From NCBI RefSeq assembly GCF_011008565.1, contig NZ_JAAIWK010000002.1:62001-126000 (forward strand): a stretch of DNA of 64,000 bases. The letters are read 5' to 3'. Positions 57,057-64,000 of the stretch are shown in pieces. The notes below the pieces were generated by a model, which saw only the letters and a program-made list of their open reading frames with translations, did not search any database and was not told the DNA's origin. Position 1 is the first letter of the stretch. Each line of letters opens with the position of its first letter. A program made the translations under genes and the position numbers. The DNA comes from Heyndrickxia ginsengihumi. Its GTDB lineage: Bacteria > Bacillota > Bacilli > Bacillales > Bacillaceae_C.

Positions 57057-57513
57057 TAAATCCTTCAATTTCTAATAATGTCGCTTTTTTATCAACTTGA
57101 TTTCCAGCATATCCTGTTAAGGAATGATTTTTCCCAATGACACGGTGACAAGGAATAATAATTGGTATCCTATTCTTTTTATTTGCCTGTCCTATGGCGC
57201 GAACTGCCTTCTCTCGATCTATTGCTTCAGCAATATCTGAATATGATCTTGTTTCTCCATATGGAATATTTTGAAGCTCTTTCCATACCGCCTTTTGAAA
57301 AGGAGTACCTTCAATTATAATGGGAACGTCAAACGTTTTTCTCCGTTTTAAAAAATATTCTTGTAATTGTTGTACTGCCTTTTGAAGAACAGGATGACCA
57401 GGCTCGTATTGTTCATTTAAATCAATTTGACCAAAATGAATTGCCGTTATTCCTTGGCTATTTCCGACAATTGTTAATAAACCTATAGGACTTTCCATCG
57501 TTATATATGCCAT
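57052..57513 (-). CDS. ogt: Methylated-DNA-protein-cysteine methyltransferase (Ogt)
   Basis: About 153 residues from ATG 57513 (AGGTG upstream); a GTG at 57525 adds four. The active site PCHRVIG with its alkyl-accepting cysteine, and the helix-turn-helix RAIGQANKKNRIPI, are intact. It repairs O6-alkylguanine directly. Its start region abuts the histidine kinase stop, so the two are in one transcript, as ogt follows kinE in B. subtilis. Confidence 0.93.
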   Translation of the reverse strand: MAYITMESPIGLLTIVGNSQGITAIHFGQIDLNEQYEPGHPVLQKAVQQLQEYFLKRRKTFDVPIIIEGTPFQKAVWKELQNIPYGETRSYSDIAEAIDREKAVRAIGQANKKNRIPIIIPCHRVIGKNHSLTGYAGNQVDKKATLLEIEGFK

Positions 57514-57525
57514 ACTATCTTTCAC

Positions 57526-58974
57526 CTATCCATTTTGAATTGGTAAATAAATATGGAAAGTAGTACCAACTCCTACTTCACTTTCTACATTTATTCTCCC
57601 CCTATGTTCTTTAATAATTTTATAGCTAATCATTAAACCAAGTCCAGTTCCTCTTTCTTTTGTTGTGTAAAAAGGTTCACCAAGCTTGGCAATTTTATCA
57701 GGGGGAATGCCATCTCCTTCATCCCGGATCATTGTATGAATCATTTGTTCCCGTTCATCATAACGAATCGTAATTTCAATTTTCCCTCCGTTTGGCATAA
57801 CTTCGATTGCATTTTTAATCATATTGATAAATACTTGCTTCATTTGATTGCCTTCACAAAAAGCATTAGGAAGTTGATAAGGATAATGGCAGTCAATTTC
57901 AATATTGTGCATTAATGCTTGGGCATTTAATAAATCAATGGTATCACTCATAATTTTTCTAATATCTTGATGCTGAAATTGAATTGCTTGGGGTTTTGCA
58001 AGAACAAGGAATTCAGTAATAATTGATTCGATTCTTGCTAATTCTGATGTAATAATATTGAAATATAATGTATGATCCTCTTCAATACTACTTTGTAATA
58101 ATTGAATAAAACCTTTCAATGCTGTCATTGGATTACGTATTTCATGTGCAATGCCTGCTGCTAGCTCTCCAACAATATTTAATGTATCTGATTTCCGCAA
58201 TTTTTCCTGCAACGCTCTTTTTTCTGTTATATCTCTAACAACAGTCAAATTCATATTAGACGTTAAATTACCTTTAGAAGTAATTTCAAAGTACTTTGTA
58301 AAATTTTGCCTTTTTATCGGAAATAGATAATCTGCTACACCGTTTTTCTTTAATTTTGTTATATGGTCTTGAAATTCCCTATGAAATTTATTATTCGTAT
58401 GTAATAGTTCCTGTAGACTTTTATTTAGCATTTCTTCTCTTTCACATTCAAAGTAGCAAGCTGCAACAGGATTTATATCAATAATTTTATAGTCCCAATC
58501 CCATAAAATCATTCCATCGAACGAGCCTTCAAAAATTTTGCGAAATCTTTCCTCACTATCACGCAATGTCTGCTCCATTTGATACCGATCGCTTACATTC
58601 CGAAAAATAGTCATGTGATGATCTTCAGCGCATATATATTTTGAGGTGAATTCAAGATGTTTTCTTTGACCGTTTGGCATTAAAAATAAAAGCTCACTAC
58701 GTACAGCGTTTGATCTGTTAATTTCTTGGATAATTTGATGAAAGCGAGCGTTCTTTTGAAAAACAAAATCCCATAATTTTTTATTTTTAAACTCTTCCAA
58801 AGAGCATTCAAATATTTTTAAGGCAGCTCTATTAGCCTTTAAAATGCTTCCATCATGCTTCCAAAAAACAATCCCATCAATTGCTTCTTCAAATAAGCTT
58901 TTAAATAGTTGTTCATTGTTCTTTAGTAAAAAATCCTTTTGCGGCTCTTTATGACCTAAACTATTTATCTTCAC
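57526..58974 (-). CDS. kinE: PAS-sensor histidine kinase, KinE-position
   Basis: The 482-residue kinase has no membrane segment. Two PAS domains (about 25-130 and 138-255) precede HisKA with the phosphorylated His in AAGIAHEIRNPMTALKGF, then the N box NMIKNAIEVM, G1 DEGDGIP and G2 GTGLGLM. No response regulator is adjacent, typical of orphan kinases feeding the Spo0F phosphorelay. B. subtilis KinE lies beside ogt but is longer (more PAS domains). The name is by position. Confidence 0.75.
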   Translation of the reverse strand: MKINSLGHKEPQKDFLLKNNEQLFKSLFEEAIDGIVFWKHDGSILKANRAALKIFECSLEEFKNKKLWDFVFQKNARFHQIIQEINRSNAVRSELLFLMPNGQRKHLEFTSKYICAEDHHMTIFRNVSDRYQMEQTLRDSEERFRKIFEGSFDGMILWDWDYKIIDINPVAACYFECEREEMLNKSLQELLHTNNKFHREFQDHITKLKKNGVADYLFPIKRQNFTKYFEITSKGNLTSNMNLTVVRDITEKRALQEKLRKSDTLNIVGELAAGIAHEIRNPMTALKGFIQLLQSSIEEDHTLYFNIITSELARIESIITEFLVLAKPQAIQFQHQDIRKIMSDTIDLLNAQALMHNIEIDCHYPYQLPNAFCEGNQMKQVFINMIKNAIEVMPNGGKIEITIRYDEREQMIHTMIRDEGDGIPPDKIAKLGEPFYTTKERGTGLGLMISYKIIKEHRGRINVESEVGVGTTFHIYLPIQNG

Positions 58975-59151
58975 TCTTGTTCTCCCCTTTTAATCAAGAA
59001 GCATGAATACAGTAAAAATTGTTCAATTAATTAGGACCCTGACAGTTGAAATGCTACATACATAAAAATAAATGCGGTCGGAGGAAAAAGAGCATACATG
59101 TTGATATTTCGTGAATAATAGTGAATTTCCTGCTTTAATATGAAATTTTGT

Positions 59152-59185
59152 CAAAAAATTATGGATGGGGATTCTCCCCATCCAT
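59152..59185 (-). terminator. Terminator of the coupled small-gene pair
   Basis: ATGGATGGGGA-ttc-TCCCCATCCAT is a perfect 11-bp stem (59161-59185), followed on the minus strand by AATTTTTTG. Confidence 0.85.
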
Positions 59186-59186
59186 A

Positions 59187-59330
59187 TTATTTACTTTTTC
59201 TATCTTCATCCGAAGAATTGTGTTTATCTTTAGAATTGTTGCTAGCGAAAATTTCATATATTTTATCTGCGTTTATATCTCCTAATTCAGAAGCTGATTC
59301 TTCTGAAAATATCTCTTTTTTCTTATTCAT
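59187..59330 (-). CDS. Unrecognised 47-residue hydrophilic protein
   Basis: ATG 59330 (GGGAG 6 nt upstream) opens MNKKKEIFSEESASELGD, then INADKIYEIFASNN and an SKDKHNSSDEDRKSK tail. It is hydrophilic and mixed-charge. Its start overlaps the upstream gene's stop by one base (TAATG), so translation is coupled, and a strong terminator lies just behind it. It is too short for most gene finders. No family is recognised; the nearby sspD suggests a spore protein (inference). Confidence 0.6.
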   Translation of the reverse strand: MNKKKEIFSEESASELGDINADKIYEIFASNNSKDKHNSSDEDRKSK

Positions 59331-59488
59331 TATGATCTCCCTTTTTTACCAAGTTTCGAGTTGCGATTTGCACCTTTTATTTCTTCTTCTCCCTTATGGA
59401 ATTCAGTAGAAAACTCAGTTTCTGCTAAATTTTTTCTCGGCGTTTGGTTATTTTTTTTAGCTGCGTCGAAAGTTGCTTTTCTTTTCAT
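59330..59488 (-). CDS. Unrecognised 52-residue basic protein, spore-protein-like
   Basis: ATG 59488 (AAAGGAGAG upstream) opens MKRKATFDAAKKNNQTPRKN. It continues LAETEFSTEFHKGEEEIKG and ends in Lys/Arg/Gly. The composition and the EFSTEF block recall small acid-soluble spore proteins of the gamma type or YfhD-like proteins, but I cannot assign a family. It is first of a two-gene unit with the 47-residue gene and divergent from sspD. Confidence 0.6.
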   Translation of the reverse strand: MKRKATFDAAKKNNQTPRKNLAETEFSTEFHKGEEEIKGANRNSKLGKKGRS

Positions 59489-59624
59489 AACAAACTCTCC
59501 TTTCACATTACAATCATTATATTGTCCTAATAAAATAATGAAATCCGCTGTAAAATATACAATCATTGGTGGTTTCAATACTGGATTTCATCCTTTTTCC
59601 ATTCATGATTTTCATTTTTTTTCT

Positions 59625-59631
59625 CATAATA
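59625..59631 (+). promoter_or_regulatory. SigG-type -10 element upstream of sspD
   Basis: CATAATA fits the SigG -10 consensus CATNNTA, about 73 nt before sspD. No clear -35 was seen. Confidence 0.4.
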
Positions 59632-59704
59632 ATAGCAGAAACAATTATTTTAGCTTCTAACAAATGATTCATTTACAAATAAATGTTTAAAGGAGATTAT
59701 TATT

Positions 59705-59905
59705 ATGGCAAGAAGCAGCAATAAATTATTAGTTCCTGGAATTGAACAATACCTCGATCAAGTAAAATATGAAATCGCACAAGAATTTGGCGTACAATTA
59801 GGTTCTGATACTGTATCGCGAGCAAATGGATCTGTTGGCGGAGAAATTACGAAACGCTTAGTTCAACAAGCACAAGCACAGTTATCAGGCAATAAGCAAC
59901 AATAA
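59705..59905 (+). CDS. sspD: Alpha/beta-type small acid-soluble spore protein
   Basis: The 66-residue SASP has the standard family sequence: the GPR protease site in [13 protein letters not shown] and the DNA-binding segment [17 protein letters not shown]. It coats spore DNA and protects it from UV and heat. The start follows AAAGGAG. B. subtilis sspD lies in the same genomic neighbourhood. Confidence 0.93.
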   Translation: MARSSNKLLVPGIEQYLDQVKYEIAQEFGVQLGSDTVSRANGSVGGEITKRLVQQAQAQLSGNKQQ

Positions 59906-59918
59906 GAGCATTTGGAGC

Positions 59919-59963
59919 AAACTGTAAACAAACTCCTTCATATGGGTTTGTTTGCAGTTTTTT
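59919..59963 (+). terminator. Terminator of sspD
   Basis: AAACTGtAAACAAAC pairs with GTTTGTTTgCAGTTT around a CTCC...GGG region, followed by TTTTA. Confidence 0.8.
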
Positions 59964-60042
59964 ATGTTTTTGCCTCCAAAAAACCTATTTAACATAAAAA
60001 GACACTCGACAAACCACTGACCATTCCAATTCGAACAGCATT

Positions 60043-60822
60043 TTATGATGCTTCTTCCTTTGAATACCGTTTATTCTGCTTCTTCACTGAAAAGAAGTAT
60101 CCTGCTAGGGAGATTCCGATTAATACAGACCAGAAAATAAGCTTCCATAAAAATGATTCAGGAAAATGATGCGGCAGCACACCAACTTTTGGATGAGAAA
60201 GCGTAAATATAAGAAGCTTCACGCCGACCCAACCAACAATCAAAAAGGCTGCGTTTTCTAGATTAGGATATTTTTTTAACAATTCGACAAATTTATTAGC
60301 TGCAAAGCGAATCATAACAAGTCCGATCATACCTCCAGCAAACATGATCAAAAACTGCCCTGCATCAATTCCACCGATTTGAAACCAGCCCGCTGGTTTT
60401 AATGTAACAGCTAACGCTACAGCAGCTAGCATTGAGTCAATCGCAAACGCAATATCTGCAACTTCTACTTTTAACACCGTCAACCAAAAAGAAGCTTCTT
60501 TTTCTTTTACAGACAATAACGCCTCTTCTTGATGACCCTTTTTCTTTTTATAAAAATGATGAATTGTAATATAAAATAAATATGCTGCTCCGATTGCTTG
60601 CACCTGCCAAACATTCACTAAAAAAGAAATTAGAAACAGAGCAAGAAATCTAAAAATAAAAGCCCCGACCAAACCATAAAACAATGCCTTTTTTTGTTTA
60701 TTTCCAGGCAAATGCTTTACCATCACTGCCATAACGACCGCATTATCAGCTGCTAAAATACCTTCGAGACCAATTAATATCAATAAAACCCAGCCATATT
60801 CCAATACTAAAGATACATCCAT
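60043..60822 (-). CDS. TerC-family membrane protein (YkoY type)
   Basis: The start is ATG 60822 behind AAAAAGGAGG, giving 259 residues; a longer frame runs into the riboswitch. Seven or so membrane helices with the TerC acidic motifs GLEGILAADNAVVMAVMV and VADIAFAIDSMLAAVA. TerC proteins YceF/YkoY take part in Mn2+ export and metalation of secreted proteins in Bacillus. The upstream manganese riboswitch supports a role in manganese homeostasis. Confidence 0.9.
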   Translation of the reverse strand: MDVSLVLEYGWVLLILIGLEGILAADNAVVMAVMVKHLPGNKQKKALFYGLVGAFIFRFLALFLISFLVNVWQVQAIGAAYLFYITIHHFYKKKKGHQEEALLSVKEKEASFWLTVLKVEVADIAFAIDSMLAAVALAVTLKPAGWFQIGGIDAGQFLIMFAGGMIGLVMIRFAANKFVELLKKYPNLENAAFLIVGWVGVKLLIFTLSHPKVGVLPHHFPESFLWKLIFWSVLIGISLAGYFFSVKKQNKRYSKEEAS

Positions 60823-60884
60823 TGAAATGTCCTCCTTTTTCACAAGATTTACAAATTTTCTTTGACAAATCTTCCTATAAAGAC

Positions 60885-61030
60885 AAAAAGCAAGACCTCT
60901 GCCCTTATAGGCAAAGGTCTTGCTGGACATTTTTTCAGAATGCCAACAAAGCCGATGACTTCTGAAAAACGAAATCATGTAATGACGACTTTGTTTTAAG
61001 GATGCCAAACATCCTTAACGCTACTCCCCT
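60885..61030 (-). promoter_or_regulatory. yybP-ykoY manganese riboswitch
   Basis: On the minus strand the leader opens AAAGGGGAGTAGCG, has paired blocks GTTAAGGATG/CATCCTTAA, then TCATCGGC and GGCATTC. It ends in a terminator stem GCAAGACCTTTGCC/GGGCAGAGGTCTTGC followed by TTTTTG (60886-60923). This is the yybP-ykoY aptamer and expression platform, known to turn genes on with Mn2+. Confidence 0.88.
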
Positions 61031-61045
61031 TTGACAATTGTCAAA
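61030..61045. promoter_or_regulatory. 16-bp perfect palindrome at the terC leader start
   Basis: TTTGACAATTGTCAAA is a perfect palindrome next to the riboswitch 5' end. A possible promoter (TTGTTA, 17 nt, TACTTT) overlaps it. It may be an operator; it does not clearly match MntR. Confidence 0.45.
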
Positions 61046-61087
61046 AGTATTTTGTTAAGAACATTGTAACAAGTTAAAAAAAGATCG

Positions 61088-61552
61088 TCAATGCTTATCT
61101 CTTTTTAATAACATTCTTCTTATAACATTTCCGATGAAGATTCCAGGGATTAATGATAAAATCGGTAAAAACACTGGTCCGATTAATTTATTATGAACAT
61201 AAATAATAGGAGAATACATTAAACCAATCGTAACAAAGTATGCGGAAAAAGCAAAGGGAAGATAAATATGTTTTGGAGGATTTACAAAGCTTGATTTATA
61301 GGCATCCCACATTGCAAACATATATAAACATGGATAGAACATTAACCAATCATAATTTATAATATTGCTGGCCTCCACAGTTTTTCCTAGAAAACTAAGC
61401 ATAATTGCTTTATTAAAATGGCCATTAAGATTAATCAGAAATTCTAAAAACATGAATAGGATGCCTTTTAAATATGATCCCGTTAAAAGCTGAGCAAATC
61501 CAGGTAACGCCACACTCCAAAGAATTGCTTCTAAATGTGATAATTTTTTCAT
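61088..61552 (-). CDS. Membrane protein of unknown function, 154 residues
   Basis: A small integral membrane protein with four predicted helices (about 10-35, 60-85, 95-115, 122-142) that begins MKKLSHLEAILWSVALPGF. The pattern ALPGFAQLLTGSYLKG resembles DUF5683/TM2-like families, but I cannot be sure. The basic end is RRMLLKRDKH. It lies upstream of the riboswitch and is divergent from nothing obvious. Start is ATG 61552; function unknown. Confidence 0.7.
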   Translation of the reverse strand: MKKLSHLEAILWSVALPGFAQLLTGSYLKGILFMFLEFLINLNGHFNKAIMLSFLGKTVEASNIINYDWLMFYPCLYMFAMWDAYKSSFVNPPKHIYLPFAFSAYFVTIGLMYSPIIYVHNKLIGPVFLPILSLIPGIFIGNVIRRMLLKRDKH

Positions 61553-61712
61553 CTTTTTGCCTTTAAAATATGTATTGATAAATCAAACTTTCGATTCCGC
61601 TTTTAACGTCCATACTATTCATAAATTTCCCTCTTCTATTAATATGTTTCATATTGATATCCTCCCTTTATGTATAGGGTGCCCCATTTCACAAAATATA
61701 CTCTACATAATA

Positions 61713-61751
61713 GAAAAAAGAACAAGCAATGATCGATGCTTGTTCTTTTTC
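61713..61751 (-). terminator. Terminator of prfC
   Basis: AGAACAAGCA and TGCTTGTTCT form a 10-bp stem with an 8-nt loop, followed on the minus strand by TTTTTTC. Confidence 0.8.
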
Positions 61752-61755
61752 AAAT

Positions 61756-63324
61756 CTATTCCATAGGATTGGATAGCTTAATTTCTGGATGCTTATCACT
61801 AAACCAACGTAGTGCAAAATCATTTTCAAATAAAAACAGCGGCTTATCATAACGGTCTTTAACAAGTAAACTGCGTGAACTTGAAAGTGACTCGTCAACT
61901 TGATCCTCATCAATCCAGCGAGGAATCTTAGAACCAATTGATTCCATAATTACATCCGAATTATATTCATTTTTCATCCTGTGTTCAAAAACTTCAAATT
62001 GCAATTGACCAACTGCACCTAAAATATAGTCCTCTGTTCGATACGTCCTATATAATTGGATAGCCCCCTCTTGCACTAATTGATTAATTCCTTTATGAAA
62101 GCTTTTTTGTTTCATGACGTTTTTTGCAGATACCCTTACAAATAACTCAGGCGTAAATTGTGGAAGCTTTTCAAAATGAATAAGATTTTTTCCAGATGTG
62201 ATTGTATCACCAATTTGATAAGTACCTGTATCATATAAACCGATAATATCACCACTTACAGCAGCATCTACTGTACTGCGATCATCCGCTAGAAATTGGG
62301 TTGATTGAGAAAGTTTCATTTGCTTTCCAGTTCTAGACAAGGTTACATTCATTCCACGTTCAAATTTACCTGAGCATATGCGAACAAATGCAATACGATC
62401 ACGGTGAGCCGGATTCATATTTGCTTGAATTTTAAATACAAAACCAGAGAATTCCTCTGAGGTTGGTTCAATTTCTCCCACATCAGCTTTTCGAGGCTGT
62501 GGCGATGGCGCAAACTGCAAATATGTTTCCAAAAATGTTTGGACGCCAAAATTTGTTAAAGCACTACCAAAAAAGACAGGTGTTAAAGTTCCATTTGCAA
62601 TGTTTTCTTCTGAAAATTCATTCCCAGCTTCATCTAGCAGCATGATTTCTTCAATTGCTTGGTCGTATAATGTATTCTCTTTAATACCATAGTTCCCGTC
62701 AAGTTCACCATTTTCATTTAAAGGTAGAAAGCGATCATCCTCTTCTACTCGAAATTGTTCGATTCGATGATGATATCTGTCATAAATACCTAAAAATTCT
62801 TTTCCCATTCCAATCGGCCAATTCATTGGATAAGATTCAATTCCTAATACTTCTTCCAATTCTGCCAATAATTCAAGAGGTGTTTTCCCTTGACGATCTA
62901 ATTTATTAATAAAAGTAAAGATTGGGATGCCGCGCATTCGACAAACTTTAAATAATTTGATTGTTTGGGCCTCAATCCCTTTAGCGGCATCAATAATCAT
63001 TACAGCACTATCCACAGCCATTAACGTCCGATAAGTATCTTCACTAAAATCTTGGTGTCCAGGAGTATCTAATATATTTACTCTTTTTCCTGCATATTCA
63101 AATTGCATGACTGAAGACGTAACAGAGATACCTCTTTGTTTTTCTATTTCCATCCAGTCAGATGTCGCAAATTTCCCAGTTTTTTTCCCCTTTACTGTAC
63201 CCGCAGCCCGAATTGCTCCGCCAAATAAAAGCAACTGTTCAGTTAGAGTCGTTTTCCCCGCATCAGGGTGGGAAATAATTGCAAATGTTCTTCTTGACAA
63301 TACTTCATCTTTAAAACTTGTCAT
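61756..63324 (-). CDS. prfC: Peptide chain release factor 3
   Basis: About 522 residues; three successive ATG codons start the frame (63330, 63327, 63324), and 63324 is best spaced from AAAGGA. The GTPase domain shows [30 protein letters not shown] and NKLDRQ. The RF3-specific body then follows. RF3 recycles RF1/RF2 from ribosomes after termination. B. subtilis 168 lacks prfC, so this is a lineage-variable gene. Confidence 0.95.
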   Translation of the reverse strand: MTSFKDEVLSRRTFAIISHPDAGKTTLTEQLLLFGGAIRAAGTVKGKKTGKFATSDWMEIEKQRGISVTSSVMQFEYAGKRVNILDTPGHQDFSEDTYRTLMAVDSAVMIIDAAKGIEAQTIKLFKVCRMRGIPIFTFINKLDRQGKTPLELLAELEEVLGIESYPMNWPIGMGKEFLGIYDRYHHRIEQFRVEEDDRFLPLNENGELDGNYGIKENTLYDQAIEEIMLLDEAGNEFSEENIANGTLTPVFFGSALTNFGVQTFLETYLQFAPSPQPRKADVGEIEPTSEEFSGFVFKIQANMNPAHRDRIAFVRICSGKFERGMNVTLSRTGKQMKLSQSTQFLADDRSTVDAAVSGDIIGLYDTGTYQIGDTITSGKNLIHFEKLPQFTPELFVRVSAKNVMKQKSFHKGINQLVQEGAIQLYRTYRTEDYILGAVGQLQFEVFEHRMKNEYNSDVIMESIGSKIPRWIDEDQVDESLSSSRSLLVKDRYDKPLFLFENDFALRWFSDKHPEIKLSNPME

Positions 63325-63404
63325 CATCATAATCCTTTCATTGTTAAATTAGTTTTTTACGAGTTAATAATGTTTTACATCGGGATCACCTTTTTCAATT
63401 TGTT

Positions 63405-63644
63405 TTACATTTCTCTAGTCCATTGATATATCCGTGTAGCAACCGCTTCTACATCGGTCATGACGTTTGTACGGATTAATGAATTTGTAAGACGTTCAAT
63501 CAAAGGCTCTCTTTCCTCATCATATGTAAAAGTAGCAGACCATTCGAATGCTGGAATTGCTACTATAAAATATTCTTCCTTTTTATTCTCATATATAAAA
63601 ACGTTCAATTCATCATGATTTACCATCATTTTTCGAATCTTCAT
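63405..63644 (-). CDS. YueH-like small protein
   Basis: The 79-residue protein begins MKIRKMMVNHDELNVFIYEN, has the IPAFEWSATFTYDEE block and ends in YQWTREM. It resembles the Bacillus YueH family from memory, not a confirmed match. A Shine-Dalgarno (GGGAG) is present but far (13 nt) from the ATG. Function is unknown. Confidence 0.6.
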   Translation of the reverse strand: MKIRKMMVNHDELNVFIYENKKEEYFIVAIPAFEWSATFTYDEEREPLIERLTNSLIRTNVMTDVEAVATRIYQWTREM

Positions 63645-64000
63645 ATTCTAAATTAATCTCCCAAAAAATTTAGTATACCACATCTAATATAACAGTTCAC
63701 TTTTATTATATAGGAAAATATAAAAAGAAAAAATATTTCACATCCATCTTTTATTCAAAAGCACTTGGAAATGGTACTTATTTTTTAATAAAACTTAAAG
63801 TGAAACAAAAACAAGTTTCCATTACTCGTTTTGGAGCCCAAGGGGAGAGAATCTTGTGCGATATGCTTGTCATAGGGAGACTAGTCGAGGAAGGCCGCCT
63901 TGGGAAGCGAACTTCATAGTACAAAGTTCCCATTCCTTCTATTTCTGATTTAATCACTAATCAATCGGAGCGAGTCTCCATAGTACTTAAAATAAAAAGA
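63645..64000. other. Gene-free end of the window with foldback
   Basis: No ORF with initiation signals was found. CCCAAGG (near 63838) and CCTTGGG (near 63898) can pair across a GC-richer 70-nt segment ending in GAAGCGAAC, and AATCGGAGCGAG near 63964 resembles repeat ends. It may be another degenerate repeat. Confidence 0.4.

Overview
The window is chromosomal DNA of a low-GC Gram-positive endospore former of the family Bacillaceae. Gene content and order follow the Bacillus subtilis segment from about mtnU/kinE through clpE, ptsHI, patA, cheV, ykuL, dapH, rnjA, pdhABCD and speA to typA, phoH (ylaK) and ylaL, read in reverse. Starts are often TTG or GTG behind strong AGGAGG-type ribosome binding sites, and most transcription units end in a clear hairpin plus T-run. 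No rRNA, tRNA, CRISPR array or prophage was seen. The genus cannot be fixed from the sequence alone.

Layout. 0-8 kb: ylaL, phoH/ylaK, sporulation lipoprotein ylaJ, GTPase typA, ylaF, suhB, ykzI, yktB, yktA. 8-11 kb: speA, a relic that looks like an IS110-type left end, a palindromic repeat, and the dual-function RNA SR1 with its peptide SR1P behind a cre-like site. 11-20 kb: pdhABCD, ykrA, an undescribed 23-residue cationic peptide gene, rpoY and rnjA. 20-31 kb: a YhfH-type zinc-ribbon protein, ktrC, thioredoxin-like ykuV, peroxiredoxin ykuU with a PerR-type operator on its promoter, ykuT, dapH-ykuR, ccpC, a three-copy tandem array of a structured repeat, ykuL, ykuJ and fadH with a FadR box. 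31-40 kb: a PAS-GGDEF-EAL protein with a degenerate GGDEF site, a large MMPL/RND exporter, ykyB, cheV, an RDD protein and patA. 40-50 kb: ykwC, an SDR, ptsHI, small proteins, a CPBP protease, ykvI and clpE under a cluster of CtsR heptads. 50-64 kb: an APC permease, an M3 oligopeptidase, mhqR, spo0E, ykvA, mtnE and mtnU, ogt, a KinE-position kinase, a coupled pair of tiny genes, sspD, a TerC protein under a yybP-ykoY manganese riboswitch, prfC and a YueH-like gene.

Functional themes. Central carbon flow: pyruvate dehydrogenase, HPr/EI, CcpC, SR1. Sporulation control: KinE-like kinase, Spo0E phosphatase, SASP, YlaJ. Stress: ClpE/CtsR, YkuU/PerR, MhqR. RNA turnover and translation: RNase J1, RpoY, TypA, RF3. 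Cell-wall precursor synthesis: DapH, YkuR, PatA. Several genes usual at this locus in B. subtilis are absent here: motAB, kinD, ptsG, defB, adeC, and most of the methionine-salvage genes.

The least explained material is intergenic. It includes two families of long palindromic repeats, one with a covarying helix, the 23-codon ORF whose ribosome binding site lies in a hairpin, the IS110-like relic, and a coupled two-gene unit beside sspD.
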